Shown here one piece after another: positions 34,005-43,969 of a stretch of DNA of 64,000 nucleotides; the first letter of the stretch is position 1, and every line of letters begins with the position of its first letter. Source of the DNA: Cynocephalus volans (lineage: Eukaryota > Chordata > Mammalia > Dermoptera > Cynocephalidae); NCBI RefSeq assembly GCF_027409185.1, contig NC_084462.1:21303577-21367576 (forward strand), written 5' to 3'. The notes under the pieces are model-generated. The model was not told the DNA's origin and did no database searches. It saw only the letters and a list, made by a program, of their open reading frames with translations. The translations under genes were made by a program, and so were the position numbers.

Positions 34005-34911
34005 ATAAAATGAACTGGGAAGTGTTCCTCCCTCTTGTTTTTTTTGGAAGAGATTGTACAGCATTGATGTTAATTCTTTACACATTTGGTAGACTTCTCC
34101 AGTGACATTATCTTAGCCTAGAGATTTCTTTTCTGAGAGTTTTAAAATTATAGATTTAATTTCCTTAATCTTTATAGGCTCTTCAAATGATGTATTTCAT
34201 TTGGATGCTTGGTGATAACTTTTGCTTTTTGAGGGGTTTGTTCATTTCATCTAAGTTGTCAGGTTTATGAGCATTGAGTTGTTCATAGTATTCCCTGTTA
34301 TCCTTTCGATGTCTGCAGGGACTGTTTTGTTCCTGATACTGGTAATTTGTGTCTTCTCTCTCTTTCTCTCTTTTTTTTCCCCCAATCTTGCTAGAATTTT
34401 GCCAAATTTTATTAATCTTTTAAAAAAACCATTTAAAAAATTAATGAATTTTATTGTGGTAAAATATACATAACATAAAGTGTTGTTTCTCTCTCAGTGC
34501 ATTCAAGATTTTTCCTCCCCCCTTCTTTTTATTTTCAAAGTTTTCTTATTGATGTGTCTTGGTGTGGTCCTTTTTGGATTTATTCTGTATGAGGTTTACT
34601 CAGCTTCTTGTATCTGCAGGCTTATGGGTTGTTGTGTTTTTTTTGCCAACTTTGGGAAGTTTTCAGCCAGTATTTCTTCAAATACTTTTCCAAGTTTTCC
34701 CTCTTTATCTTCTCTTTCCAGAACACTCCGGTGACAAGAATGTTAGATCTTTTGTTATGATCCCACAAATCCCTGAGGCTCTGTTCATTTTTTCACAGCC
34801 TACTTTCTCTCTGTTGCTCAGATTGGACAATTTCTGTTGATCTGTTTGCAAGTTCACTGATTGTTTCCTCTGTTCCTTTCATTCTGCTGTGAACCCATGC
34901 ATTAATTTTTT

Positions 34912-35011
34912 TTTTTATTTTTATAAAGATGACTTTTGGTAAGGGGATCTTAACCCTTGACTTGGTGTTATCAGCACCACGCTCTCCCAAGTGAGCTGCG
35001 GGCCGGCCCCA
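34912..35011 (-). mobile_element. CYN SINE, one-unit form, minus strand
   Basis: Minus strand: GGGCCGGCCCGCAGCTCACTT, one tRNA-like unit, AAGATCCCCTTACC, an AAAAGT variant of the tail, then poly-A. The duplication CCATGCATTAATTTTTTTTT lies at 34,895-34,914 and 35,012-35,031. Confidence 0.92.
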
Positions 35012-35394
35012 CCATGCATTAATTTTTTTTTAAGACAAATTTGGTTATCGTTTTCAGTTCTAAAATTTCCATTTGGTTCTTCTTTATATCTTCTATTCCT
35101 TGGCTGAGGTATTCTACTTCTTTGCCAAGACTTTCTATTTTTTTATTTGTCACAGCATGTTCATAATTGCTCATCAAATGTTTTTCTAACAGCTCCTTTA
35201 AAATCTTATGCAGATAATTGTAACGTCTCTGCCATCTTGGTATTAGCATCTATCGGTTGTCTTTTCTCATTCAACCTGAGATTTTTCTGGTTTTTGGTGT
35301 GATGAGTGATTTTCAATTGAATCCTTGACCTTTTGGTATTGTTATAAGACTCTGGGTCTTATGTAAATAACCTGTCATCTGCAGCAAAGAAAGG

Positions 35395-35890
35395 GGGGAC
35401 ATGTCCTCATTACTACCAGGTGGGAGTGGAACTCCAGGTTTTCCACACCTGGCCTCTGTTGACATCCTGGGGTTGGAGGAAGAGGCACTTTGTTACTTCT
35501 GAGTGGGGGTGGAAGTTCAGGTTCTTCCTAGGCCTCTGCTGATACCAAGGTGGCTGGGAGGGGCAGGGGTGCTTCAATACAGCTCCCACATGGCCTACGC
35601 TGATACCACGGGCCAGGGGTGGTGGGTGACCTTGTCAGTTGCTGGGGGTAGTCAAAGTTGTGACTCTCCAGTTAGGCTTCGTTTATATCACCCCAGTGGG
35701 GAGGGAGAGGAGCCTCATTACTGCTTGGATGGAATGAAAGTCCCTGTTCCCCACTTGGCCTTTGACATCACCCTGGGAGCAGGGACATTGGTTTTAGCCA
35801 CCTCCTTTCAACCCCAGGCAGGTGAAGATCCAGGCTCTCCATTCAGCCTTCTGCTGACTTTGGTAGGGGTAGGGCTGGCTGGAGCAGAAC
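35395..35890. repeat. Degenerate ~80-bp tandem repeats in old L1 5' region
   Basis: Six or so imperfect copies share the order GAGTGGGGGTGGAAGTTCAGG-like, then TTCC-rich, CCTCTGCTGATACCA-like, and GGCTGGGAGGGGCAGGGG-like. I recall similar minisatellite-like 5'UTR repeats in old mammalian L1s. The plus frame at 35,503-35,937 is a by-product. Confidence 0.6.
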
Positions 35891-36254
35891 GTTATTGTCT
35901 AAAAGTTTTCTGTCTTGCTATGCGATGCCCTTTCTGATCATTTAGCTGGAGAGAGTAGGCTTTTGTTGGGGCTTTTTTTGTTTTTTGTCTGCCCCAGTTG
36001 GTATTTCTGGGTTTCTGAATTTCTGGCTTCTGCAGCATCAAGTCTAGGATATATGAGGCAGAAAGAAAACCCAGGGAATTCACCACCAGGTCGTTCCTTG
36101 GATCCTGAGCCCTCTGGCCCATCTGCTTTCTTCTCTCCTCTTTTTGGAGTCTTCTTACATTTGTTTCCTATACAATGTGCATAGATTTCAGTTGTACTTA
36201 GTGGGAGGAGTAGGGAAAAGTACTTCTGCTCTATCTTTCTGGAATCAGAAGTCG

Positions 36255-37080
36255 GTCTAAACTACATTATTTTTAACATTGAAAGTGATCAGGAAGTTCC
36301 AGAATCTGCCCACTATGCTGTTAAACGAGGGGAAAGAGAGATTTAACATTTATCATTGGGCACCCTGATTGGAGGAAATACAATCATTTTATGTTTTTAT
36401 TCCAGTGAAGTAGGGGTCCTTAATAGTCCTTAATATGTGAAACCTCAGTGATAAACTTTAATCACATTTATTAAATGCTAAAATGTATTAGTTTAAAAAA
36501 ACAAAAGCAGAACTCTAAAAATTTAATTTACATGATTAATCCATGATTGATGGACAAGTATCTGTGCGGGGTGTGCACATCAGACCTCTGCCCCTCTTTT
36601 TTTTCCTAAGAAGAGCAGCCTTGCCAGGGGTGTGGTTGGAGGTTTCCAGGGCCCTCACAGTGACTCTGGGCGCCAAGGTCTGACATGTCCATCATTAAAA
36701 GCCATTGACAGTGGGCTCCTGTTGAATCCCCAGGACCTGTGTGGTGGAGATGCTAAGAACCAGGTTGTTGAATAAATAAACCAATATCCAAGGAGGAGGC
36801 ACAGAGTCCCCTGATTCCTGTATGGAAATGCACATGTGTGACCTGAACCCAGTTCTTTAGTGGACTGGTGAGGTATGAAGTGTGTGACACTTCATAAGCA
36901 GAGGGCATGGAGCATGGTAGGGGTGCGTTCTAGAATGCAGGCTTGGAGGGAAAGAAGCCATGAGAAGGAGGCAGTGAAAATGGGTAGCCCTCACTGAAAT
37001 TCAGCTTTGCCTCCTGGCTTGGCTGACAGATTTCATCTGGCTTGTGAATAAGAGGGTGGGGAAACTTTCTACTTCTGTGC
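36255..37080. other. Unique intergenic sequence
   Basis: No gene or repeat is recognised. Confidence 0.45.
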
Positions 37081-37087
37081 ATAACAG

Positions 37088-37325
37088 TGACAAGCATTCA
37101 TTGGGTGCTTACTGTATGCCACACATTTTCCATGTCCTATTTGATAGCATCTAGTTCACACAGTAACCGAATGGGCCAGGGTTCTTGTTGATCCCATTTC
37201 ACAGAAATTTCACAGAAACTAGGACACAGGTGAAGCAACTTGCTTGAAGTCACACAGCCAAGAAACAGAAGTGCCTGGGCTGTCTGACTTTAGAGCCTCA
37301 GTCATCCAGGTTACAGATGTGGCAC
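37088..37325 (-). repeat. MIR SINE, minus strand
   Basis: Reverse-complement MIR text is visible: CATTGGGTGCTTACTGTATG, GATCCCATTTCACAGAAATTT, GCAACTTGCTTGAAGTCACACAGCC, then GGCTGTCTGACTTTAGAGCC. Confidence 0.75.
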
Positions 37326-37329
37326 CTTG

Positions 37330-38945
37330 TGATGCCACATGAGTGGGAGCCAGTGACCATTACTCGTCATTACTGGGTGTAACAACCAGAACTCATGGCT
37401 GCCTTTTGCTGTCCTACAAGTCAAATTGCAGAATCACATTTGCTTGGGCATAATTAGGCCCTCTGGGTCACAGTGCTCTATGACCGGTGTTCTGTCACTT
37501 GGTTGCTGGAGCATACTTTCTATTCAGAGGACCATGATGGCAACAGATGTTCTATGTCCTTCTGTTTGTCTTTTTCACCCTTTTTCTTTTTAATTGCCTG
37601 TCGCATAATACACTCTGCATCCCAGGATGGCTTCTCTTGATGATTTTAAGCTGCACGCTGCAGACTCTGACCAACTTCTTTTTTTCTGACCAACTTAATT
37701 TTTTAAATTAATTTTTTTGCTGTTTTTAGTAGGTCAGGGACATACTATAAAAATGAAGAACTAGATAAAAATAACACAGTTTTTTATTATGGTAGAAGAC
37801 ACCTTGGATATAATAATTTAATATTGATGCTGCCTTGAGTGGATATAATGCCTTTCTTCCAAAGGCAAATAGCTCAAAATGTTGGTTAAATTATCTTTGC
37901 CAAGTTTACCACAAAAGAGAAATCTGACCACCTTTGTTCTTGCAAGTTACTAATCAGTCTGAAAGGAATTAAACTGCCCTTGGTAATGTGAGGCCAGGGA
38001 ACTGATGTCAACTGTGTGGATTGCAGAGGGGAGGAAAACAAGAACAAGGTGGACCTCATTGAATATCTGGAAAGAAAGACAGCATTGTGAAGGATGGGAT
38101 GTCTGGGCTTTTGAAAAATTAATGAGGATGTGACTTGACACTTGGACCCCTGTTGTTTGCCTGAGCAGAGTGGAGCCTGTTAATCTGCACAAAATCATCT
38201 CCATTCCAACGAGATGTTTTCTTTCCTAGATGAAATTAGATTTCAGAAAACATTACTTTCCTTTTGTGACTGTGAGCTGACACTGAGCTGGCTGCAGTGT
38301 ATGCCTTCCCCAGACTGGACCAGACCCCTGAGCAGATGTAACAGATTAGTCGAGGTCCCCATCTGCTGATGGTCACTACTGTGTCTGCATTTCTTAACTG
38401 TTATCAGAGCAGATGGGAATTGCTCTGTGCAGGGTCTGGAGGCAGCCTGCCTTTTTTTGGCCAAGCATAAAGAAACTGGCTTTGTCAGGGTTTTGGCTCC
38501 TGTGACACTTAGTGCTGGGAGAAGACATTTCTGTCCAATTTCATAGACTTCCACTTGGAAGATGGAGATAAATGTACAAAAGAGAAGTCCTCTGACTTTT
38601 CCGGAATGTGCACATTCTTGATTTCTTAAACCATTTCTGCAAAATGGCCAAAAGGCTGATAAATGGGTTTCAACATATTTTCAGAATGTGTCCCACTTTT
38701 GATGGCCCTGTTTGTCCAGCAGCAGTAACAAATACTGTTGTCTTCCCCCTTTATTTGACATGGCCACACCCTGCATGGATAGTGGAGAAGGAATAAATAC
38801 AGACTACAGTCTCCGTCCTGAAGGAAGTTTTAAGGCTGCAAAGCCAATACACATGAAACAGAAAACACTGAGAGAAAGTCCATAAATAGGGTAGGACATC
38901 AAAATTACAATTAAATAATTATTCGTGTAATTATTTGCCTAATGG
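37330..38945. other. Unique intergenic sequence
   Basis: This is a 1.6-kb repeat-poor block. Frames at 37,950-38,204 and 38,243-38,554 (minus) and 38,608-38,796 (plus) have no recognisable domain. Confidence 0.5.
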
Positions 38946-38949
38946 CTGT

Positions 38950-39055
38950 ATTCCTTCTAGGCCATGAAGAGAGAGATTGAATCTGTTTTTTTCATCACTG
39001 TATTCCCAGCACCTAGGACAGTGCCTGGAATACAAGAGGTGCCTAAATATTTACA
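38950..39055 (+). repeat. L2 LINE 3' end, plus strand
   Basis: The text CACTGTATTCCCAGCACCTA, GGACAGTGCCTGGAATACAAG and AGGTGCCTAAATATTTACAG is the L2 3' end. Confidence 0.75.
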
Positions 39056-39436
39056 GTCTGACCAAATGGCTGCAATAATATAATAACTGGGTTTAATACT
39101 TGGTATCTCGGAGCAATGTTTGTTGCATGAACTGTTTTCCTTACAAATTCATTTATAAGACTTTCAACATCCAAGCAAACCACGCATAAGCTAGACATAA
39201 AGTGAGTGCCTATCTCAGTGGGTAACTAGGATACTTAATGTTCCTATATGTGGGGGCAACATGCGTGTAAGCAGATTAGATAACTGCTATCTTGGTAGGA
39301 TTTGAAAGCTACCAGGAAGCACCTCTTTTAAAAAAATCTAATTTTTCCATAGATATTAATTCCTTTAAGCTGTGAAGGTTTTGAAGTCTTCCAACTTCCT
39401 CTTTAAAGCATACAAATGTTGCCCTAAGTCTTTATT
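39056..39436. other. Unique intergenic sequence
   Basis: I see nothing recognisable. Confidence 0.4.
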
Positions 39437-39450
39437 CCCCCAACATTTTT

Positions 39451-39686
39451 TTTTTTTTAGATGACCAGTAAGGGGATCTTAACCCTTGACTTGGTGCTGT
39501 CAGCACCACGCTCTCCCAAGTGAGCCAACCGGCCATCCCTATATAGGGATCCGAACCTGTGGCCTTGGTGTTATCAGCACCACACTCTCCCAAGTGAGCC
39601 AACCGGCCATCCCTACATAGGGATCCGAACCTGTGGCCTTGGTGTTATCAGCACCACAGTCTCCCAAGTGAGCCATGGGCCGGCCC
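39451..39686 (-). mobile_element. CYN SINE trimer, minus strand
   Basis: Three tRNA-like units are visible. The two outer (5') units are near-identical, repeating with a 74-bp period (CCTATATAGGGATCCGAACC at about 39,538 and CCTACATAGGGATCCGAACC at about 39,612). The third is the usual 3' unit ending in GGTCATCT and poly-A. CCCCCAACATTTTT is duplicated at 39,437-39,450 and 39,687-39,700. Confidence 0.95.
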
Positions 39687-39700
39687 CCCCCAACATTTTT

Positions 39701-40879
39701 GTAGACTTTATTGAAATGAGGGCCCAGGCTAAACTGTGGGGGTAATATAATATTCTGCTTACAAATAACTGGGTTGTGCTTTGTTCTGATGAAAATTAGA
39801 TTAGTTAGAGACCCAGAGAAGCAATTTTCACTTTCAGACTCTGAGAGAAGCACCTATGGATCATACTCTAAGAAACCTAAAGAATTAGAAATTGACATTG
39901 AAAAGCATTTATAATTGATAGCATCTTTGAGTTCAAAGCTCCACATATCACATTATCGAGTTCAAAGTATTCTCTCATTTTTCTCACTAAGCTGTTATCT
40001 CCAAAATAACAAAGCTGACAGGAATAAGATCAGGAAACCAAGTTTGTGGGTTGGGACTTGAATCTATATCTTCTGACTCCCAGAGTCCTTTTCTGTTACA
40101 TCTCTGTCACACAAGCTGCCCAATATCTGCACCCAGAAGTGTCCCCCGTGACTCTGGAAGTACCGGAATACCAGGTATTTAATTATTGGGGTTATTAAGA
40201 GATTGAGCTCTTTGGAATCATCCCACAATCTATCACAGAATGGTGAAAATTGTCCGCCTTGATAGATGACAGCGGAAGGATCCTTGGATTCAATTGGAAA
40301 TTTGTAAATATAAAACAGTTGCCGGAAAATTATATTACAGATGAACTATCTCCTCCATTACAATGTTTGTTTTTCTTTAATGCAATTTAGTTCAAGCAGA
40401 AAGGCTTGCGGGGGGTGAGGGTGGGGGGACACATTCAATGCTTCAGTATTTACTGGAAGCGAGATATGGGGAATGAGAAACCTAATCCATAAATTTGGAA
40501 CAGGGGTAAGCCAAGGCCTTCCGCCCAGGAGGCCTGTGCTTAGGAACCTGGCTGTGCCCACGGGAAATTGAATTCAGAGCTTTCTGCATCATAAATCCAG
40601 GGCAGCTGGCAGCTCTCCAAGGGAGACTGGAGCTAAACTCCAAGGGCATCTGACGCCAGACAGGCCAACCCTACAATGCTCTCTGAGAGCTGGACCCCAG
40701 GTGTGCTGAGCTGGGATTCGGTCCCAACCTCATGACAACAGTCATTTATAAGCCTTGCACTTTGTTAATTTAAAAATGCACTCATCGCCAGGAAATGAGG
40801 AGAGACTCCATTATACATCAGAAAGCTGAAAGGCTGGAATTATTCTGACATGTCTTGGGGCCGAAGGAGGAGGCCTGAC
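39701..40879. other. Unique sequence upstream of CYTH3 promoter
   Basis: No repeat is recognised in the roughly 1.2 kb just upstream of the CpG island, so this could hold proximal regulatory sites. No gene is seen. Confidence 0.5.
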
Positions 40880-40909
40880 TTCTGAGTGCGTTCGTTTCTG
40901 GGTCTTTTC

Positions 40910-40919
40910 CGCACGTGCG
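40910..40919. promoter_or_regulatory. Palindromic E-box CGCACGTGCG
   Basis: A second perfect 10-bp CACGTG palindrome sits at the upstream edge of the CpG island, 240 bp from the first. It has CpG on both flanks, so binding would be methylation-sensitive. Confidence 0.45.
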
Positions 40920-41093
40920 AGTTGGATCCCTGGCCACTGGGTTTTGCAGAGTGGGGCGTTCCTGTGACCCAGACCCACATCCGTCTCCAGGCCGCTGGAA
41001 GGAGAGCGGCGGGGAGGTCTCGAGCCGAGCGCGGTTGGCCTGTGCCCCAAGATCCCGGTCGTAGCCTCCCAGGGCCGCAGACACCGCCCGAGC

Positions 41094-41124
41094 GGGCGGG
41101 GCCGCGCGGCCTCAGGCCCCGCCC
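41094..41124. promoter_or_regulatory. Paired SP/KLF-type GC boxes
   Basis: GGGCGGGG at 41,094-41,101 and CCCCGCCC at 41,117-41,124 are GC boxes on opposite strands, about 205-230 bp upstream of the CYTH3 ATG. Such boxes are typical SP1/KLF sites in TATA-less CpG-island promoters. Occupancy is inferred. Confidence 0.6.
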
Positions 41125-41149
41125 ACCGCGCCGGGAGGGCGGAGTCTAG

Positions 41150-41159
41150 GTCACGTGAC
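41150..41159. promoter_or_regulatory. Palindromic E-box GTCACGTGAC
   Basis: A perfect 10-bp palindrome centred on CACGTG lies 169 bp upstream of the CYTH3 start codon. The TCACGTGA core is the form preferred by USF and MiT/TFE factors; which factor binds is inference. Confidence 0.55.
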
Positions 41160-41327
41160 GGCGCACCGAGTGGCGAGGTCCCGCCCGGCCGGAGGAGGCC
41201 CGGCCGCGACCCGGGCCGCACGCTGTGGAGGTGGTCGGTTGTCCGCGCGCTCCGTCCGGCTGCGCCCCCTGCCCACGGGCCCTCTCCCTCCGGCCCCGGG
41301 CTCGCGGGCTGCGGGAGTGGCCTTAAG

Positions 41328-41364
41328 ATGGATGAAGACGGCGGCGGCGAGGGCGGCGGCGGCG
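41328..41364 (+). CDS. CYTH3: CYTH3 (cytohesin-3/GRP1) first coding exon, partial
   Basis: The ATG lies in a strong Kozak context (A at -3, G at +4) inside a CpG island. Twelve codons (MDEDGGGEGGGG) and one extra base precede a consensus GTGAGT donor at 41,365, so the exon ends in phase 1. I recognise the peptide as the N-terminus of cytohesin-3; from memory the human protein begins MDEDGGGEGGG and continues VPED, and the split codon G/TN would supply that valine. Cytohesin-3 is a Sec7-domain exchange factor for ARF GTPases, recruited to the plasma membrane when its PH domain binds PIP3. The coiled coil, Sec7 and PH domains lie in later exons beyond this window. One more glycine codon is present than I remember in human. 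The 5'UTR start is not defined by sequence alone. No other protein-coding exon was found. Confidence 0.85.
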
Positions 41365-41770
41365 GTGAGTGTCGGAGGTGTGGCTGGCCCGCTGGCGGCC
41401 TGGCATCAGGGGTTGCGGGCGGGCGGCAGGGCCGGGGTCCGGAGCCGGGTCTCTCTGAGGAGATGGGGTCCGGGACAGCGCCGGTGCCGACTGCAGGAGG
41501 TCCGAGGCGGGCGGGGCCGGGACCAGAGGCGGGGACTCCTGGGACCCTAGGGAGGGGGGCGGGCCGGGGTCGCCGCGCAGCCCGAGCAAGGATCCCGGTG
41601 AGAGGCCGGGGCCGCCGCGTGCCGGGGTCGCCCTGGAGGCTCGGGCAGGGGCTCGGGAGTCACTCCTCTGGGGCGGGGGACCTTGTGGGGCGACCTTTCC
41701 TTCATTTGGTCGCCAAGGGCGTCCACGCCCTCCTGAACCCAGCCGTTTCGGACGACCCCTTCTAGCTGCT

Positions 41771-43075
41771 TTGCTCAGGTGGTCTGAAGCAGGTGAGCCG
41801 CTGGGAAATGGGGAGGGGAAAGTTTTGACTTGGGGCTCCTTCGGGGTACAGGAGGGTAGGGTAAGGGAAAAGGTTGGAAACCACGACAGTTTTCTTGGTT
41901 TTAGGTCAGAAGTGGTTGTTGGAATTGCTGAAACGAGGAGGGGGCAGCTAGAGTTCCAGATCTGGGTACGCATTTTATGAAATAGCAAACGTTACAGAGT
42001 AAGCAAAAAAAGTAATTTGAGCCAAGAGTGGGAGTCAGGAGCTAAAACCAGCAGCAGAGGTGAGACCAGAGATCCGGGTGTGGAGGACACCTTTCCGAAG
42101 TGGGTCGTGTCCGTGCCCGGCGTGGCCCAGGTTGTCTGTGTCTGCCGGTCAGTTTCCTCTTGCTGGAAGAGTCGTGTTTGTTGTAAATTACTTAGTGAAA
42201 TAAAGAATACTGTCGTGTCATGCTGTAAATTAGGTTTTAAAAACAAACAGAATAACGTGCCTCTGTATGGAGTGGGTCATTTATTTGGAAAGCAAACGGT
42301 TAATACCCTTATTTTTACAGGAACACCCGAAGTTGAGGTTGTCTATACTTTTGCTAAAGATCTTTTTGCTGACAGACCGAATCGTCAGAACACCATAAGG
42401 AATAAGGAAGCACTTAGAAAAATGTTAATTATAGGCTGCTAGAGCAGCTGCCTGTGAGAATCAGCAGTATTGAATGCTTCAGAATGAAGTGGTTAATCAA
42501 GGTGCCTTCTAGAATTCAAGTGCTGCTCAGAGGGAAGTGTTTTTGCTGAAAGAAGCGATCTCACTGGGATGGTGGGAAGTTGGCACTAGTCATGGCATTT
42601 GGCAAGTTCAGTTCTCATAGTTAAAGCTAGGGGTAGCACTGTGGCACAGAGTGGGTGTGTTGTTTATGAAAGCGAGTGCTGTGGAAAAAAGGAGCCCAGT
42701 TGCAAACCCTCCTACAGCCAGGCTGTTCGTCTGGAGACACTAGAGCCTAAGTAATGGATTTATTTGCTGTGGGTGCCATGCTTTCTGCCTATCACAATTT
42801 GGCATAGCAGTTTTCCCTTGTTAGAAAATAAAGAAAAACAACTGTAATATTTAAACATTTGACATTAGAGTTAAGGTAGCTACCTGGCTTGGTGATTTAG
42901 TTTGGAAGGTGCTTTGGACTCTTAGAAATATAGGATACTTGAAGGTAAAAGCAGGTATGGAGAGGAAAAAAGGAAGCCCATGTGCTCCAGCAATTTGTAG
43001 ATCTTGAGTTCTACAACAAAGGATGATATTAAGTATCAAAAGTCTTAAAACTATATTTGGGCTATTAATATCTTT
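41771..43075. other. Unique 5' part of CYTH3 intron 1
   Basis: Nothing recognisable is present. A 42,303-42,442 frame follows an AG-like acceptor but has no donor and no similarity I know. Confidence 0.45.
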
Positions 43076-43079
43076 TCTG

Positions 43080-43385
43080 GGAATATATCACAGGAAAACA
43101 ACCTTGAAATTCAAAAAATATCTCCTGCATGAAAGTGTGCATTACACTATTTATAATAGTAAAAAATAGGAAAAAGCAATGCCCAGTGATAGGGAAATTA
43201 TGGGAAGTTTATTGGATGAAACATTTTTCAACCATTAAAAATAAACATTTTTATACATCGTGGTCTAAACAATGTAAGAACTGGTGACATTATGGATGTT
43301 TTATTTTCGTAGTTTTTATGTTTTGGGGAATAAGCGTGTATTACTTTCAAATTTGGGGGAAAAAACCCAGTTTATAAAAGGCATG
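43080..43385 (+). repeat. Old L1 3' end, plus strand
   Basis: The text resembles decayed L1M5-like ORF2/3'UTR: TTGAAATTCAAAAAATATCTC, TACACTATTTATAATAGTAAAAAA, TGGATGAAACATTTTTCAACC. Confidence 0.55.
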
Positions 43386-43429
43386 CAAATGTATCATTTA
43401 ATTCGCCTTATTAAATGTATCATTTAATT

Positions 43430-43515
43430 CACTTCACTGGAACACTCAGCAATGAACAGATACTTATTGATTGCCTGCTAAAATGCTAGGCAGCATGCTA
43501 GGTGCTGGAAAACAG
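43430..43515 (-). repeat. L2-like fragment, minus strand
   Basis: The text GATACTTATTGATTGCCTGC and GCATGCTAGGTGCTGGAAAAC follows the inverted L2 end. Confidence 0.5.
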
Positions 43516-43519
43516 CTTT

Positions 43520-43912
43520 GAACCTTTATTGATTTGGTTTACTAAAACCTTTCTTCCTTGCATGGTGGAAGACACTTAAAATATGTTTGGCAAAGTTAGA
43601 ATCAGTATTTCTTTTTGTATCAGTTGAAAATCTTTCAAAGTTTTGAAATATGAGTCATTATATAGTGATTACTGTTTAAACTTGATGTTCTTAAATTTAA
43701 CTTGATTGTTGGAGGTTTTGAAGTGAACATACCTCTTTACAGTTCTTTACAGTTATTAATATCATTTAGATTTTTTAAAAAATGCTTTGCTTTAAAATTC
43801 ATGGTTTTAAAAATAAAGTCAGCCCTTTGAAAGGGAACAGTTTCAGTTGCCAGCTGAAGCATAACATTTTGGGGAGTTTGTGTTTGTATGTGTATGTATA
43901 TATTTTTAATTT
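43520..43912. other. Unique intronic sequence
   Basis: AT-rich sequence in which I see nothing recognisable. Confidence 0.4.
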
Positions 43913-43915
43913 TAC

Positions 43916-43968
43916 TTTTTTTTTTTTTTTTTTGGTGGCTGGCCAGTACAGGTATTGAACCCTGGAGT
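43916..43968 (-). mobile_element. Truncated CYN-like SINE, minus strand
   Basis: Poly-T is followed by GGTGGCTGGCCAGTACAGG and an inverted B-box remnant (TATTGAACCC); the rest of the tRNA body is absent. Confidence 0.75.
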
Positions 43969-43969
43969 A

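Larger units (their letters stand above)
31450..34430 (-). repeat. Old L1 3'UTR plus ORF2 remnant, minus strand
   Basis: The order on the minus strand is 3'UTR (31,450-31,950) and then ORF2. Minus frames show ORF2 C-terminal text at 32,035-32,256 (KKLNIHLPYNPVITLLDIY) and more upstream ORF2 text at 32,827-33,087 (SLTKYVQDLY-like, CSWIGSFNIVK). Both are disrupted by stops. The ORF2 portion is shorter than a full one, so there are internal deletions. Two CYN dimers are inserted. Confidence 0.85.
34440..36250 (-). repeat. Old L1 5' half (ORF1 and 5'UTR-like), minus strand
   Basis: A short L1 3' tail at 34,440-34,475 is followed by inverted L1 ORF1-like text. The minus frame at 35,019-35,249 is rich in K, E, L and I in a coiled-coil pattern (NKKIESLGKEVEYLSQGIED), as in ORF1 proteins. 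Further right the text becomes GC-richer and repetitive, as in an L1 5'UTR. Confidence 0.65.
40880..41770. promoter_or_regulatory. CYTH3: CpG island promoter of CYTH3
   Basis: This is the only long GC-rich, CpG-dense stretch in an otherwise AT-rich window. It straddles the first coding exon, with the densest CpG from about 40,990 to 41,650. No TATA box stands at a suitable distance, so dispersed initiation is expected. The transcription start is probably between about 41,170 and 41,300. The island contains GC boxes and two palindromic E-boxes, annotated separately. Long open frames on both strands here are by-products of high GC content. Confidence 0.9.

Noticed and set aside
35503..35937. 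144-codon plus-strand frame
   Set aside because: It lies on the degenerate 80-bp repeats of an old L1 5' region and reads antisense to it.
39527..39686. CRISPR-like direct repeats
   Set aside because: The 74-bp repeats are tandem SINE units without spacers, in a mammalian genome.
41328..41765. 145-codon plus-strand frame starting at the CYTH3 ATG
   Set aside because: After 12 codons it is read-through of the GTGAGT donor into the intron, so only 41,328-41,364 is coding.
41323..41988. 221-codon minus-strand open frame
   Set aside because: It lies antisense over the CYTH3 CpG island, is rich in Pro, Arg and Ser from GC content, and has no recognisable domain.
42303..42442. Possible extra CYTH3 exon after a TTTTTACAG-like acceptor
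   Set aside because: The encoded text is not cytohesin, the frame ends in a stop, and no convincing donor follows.
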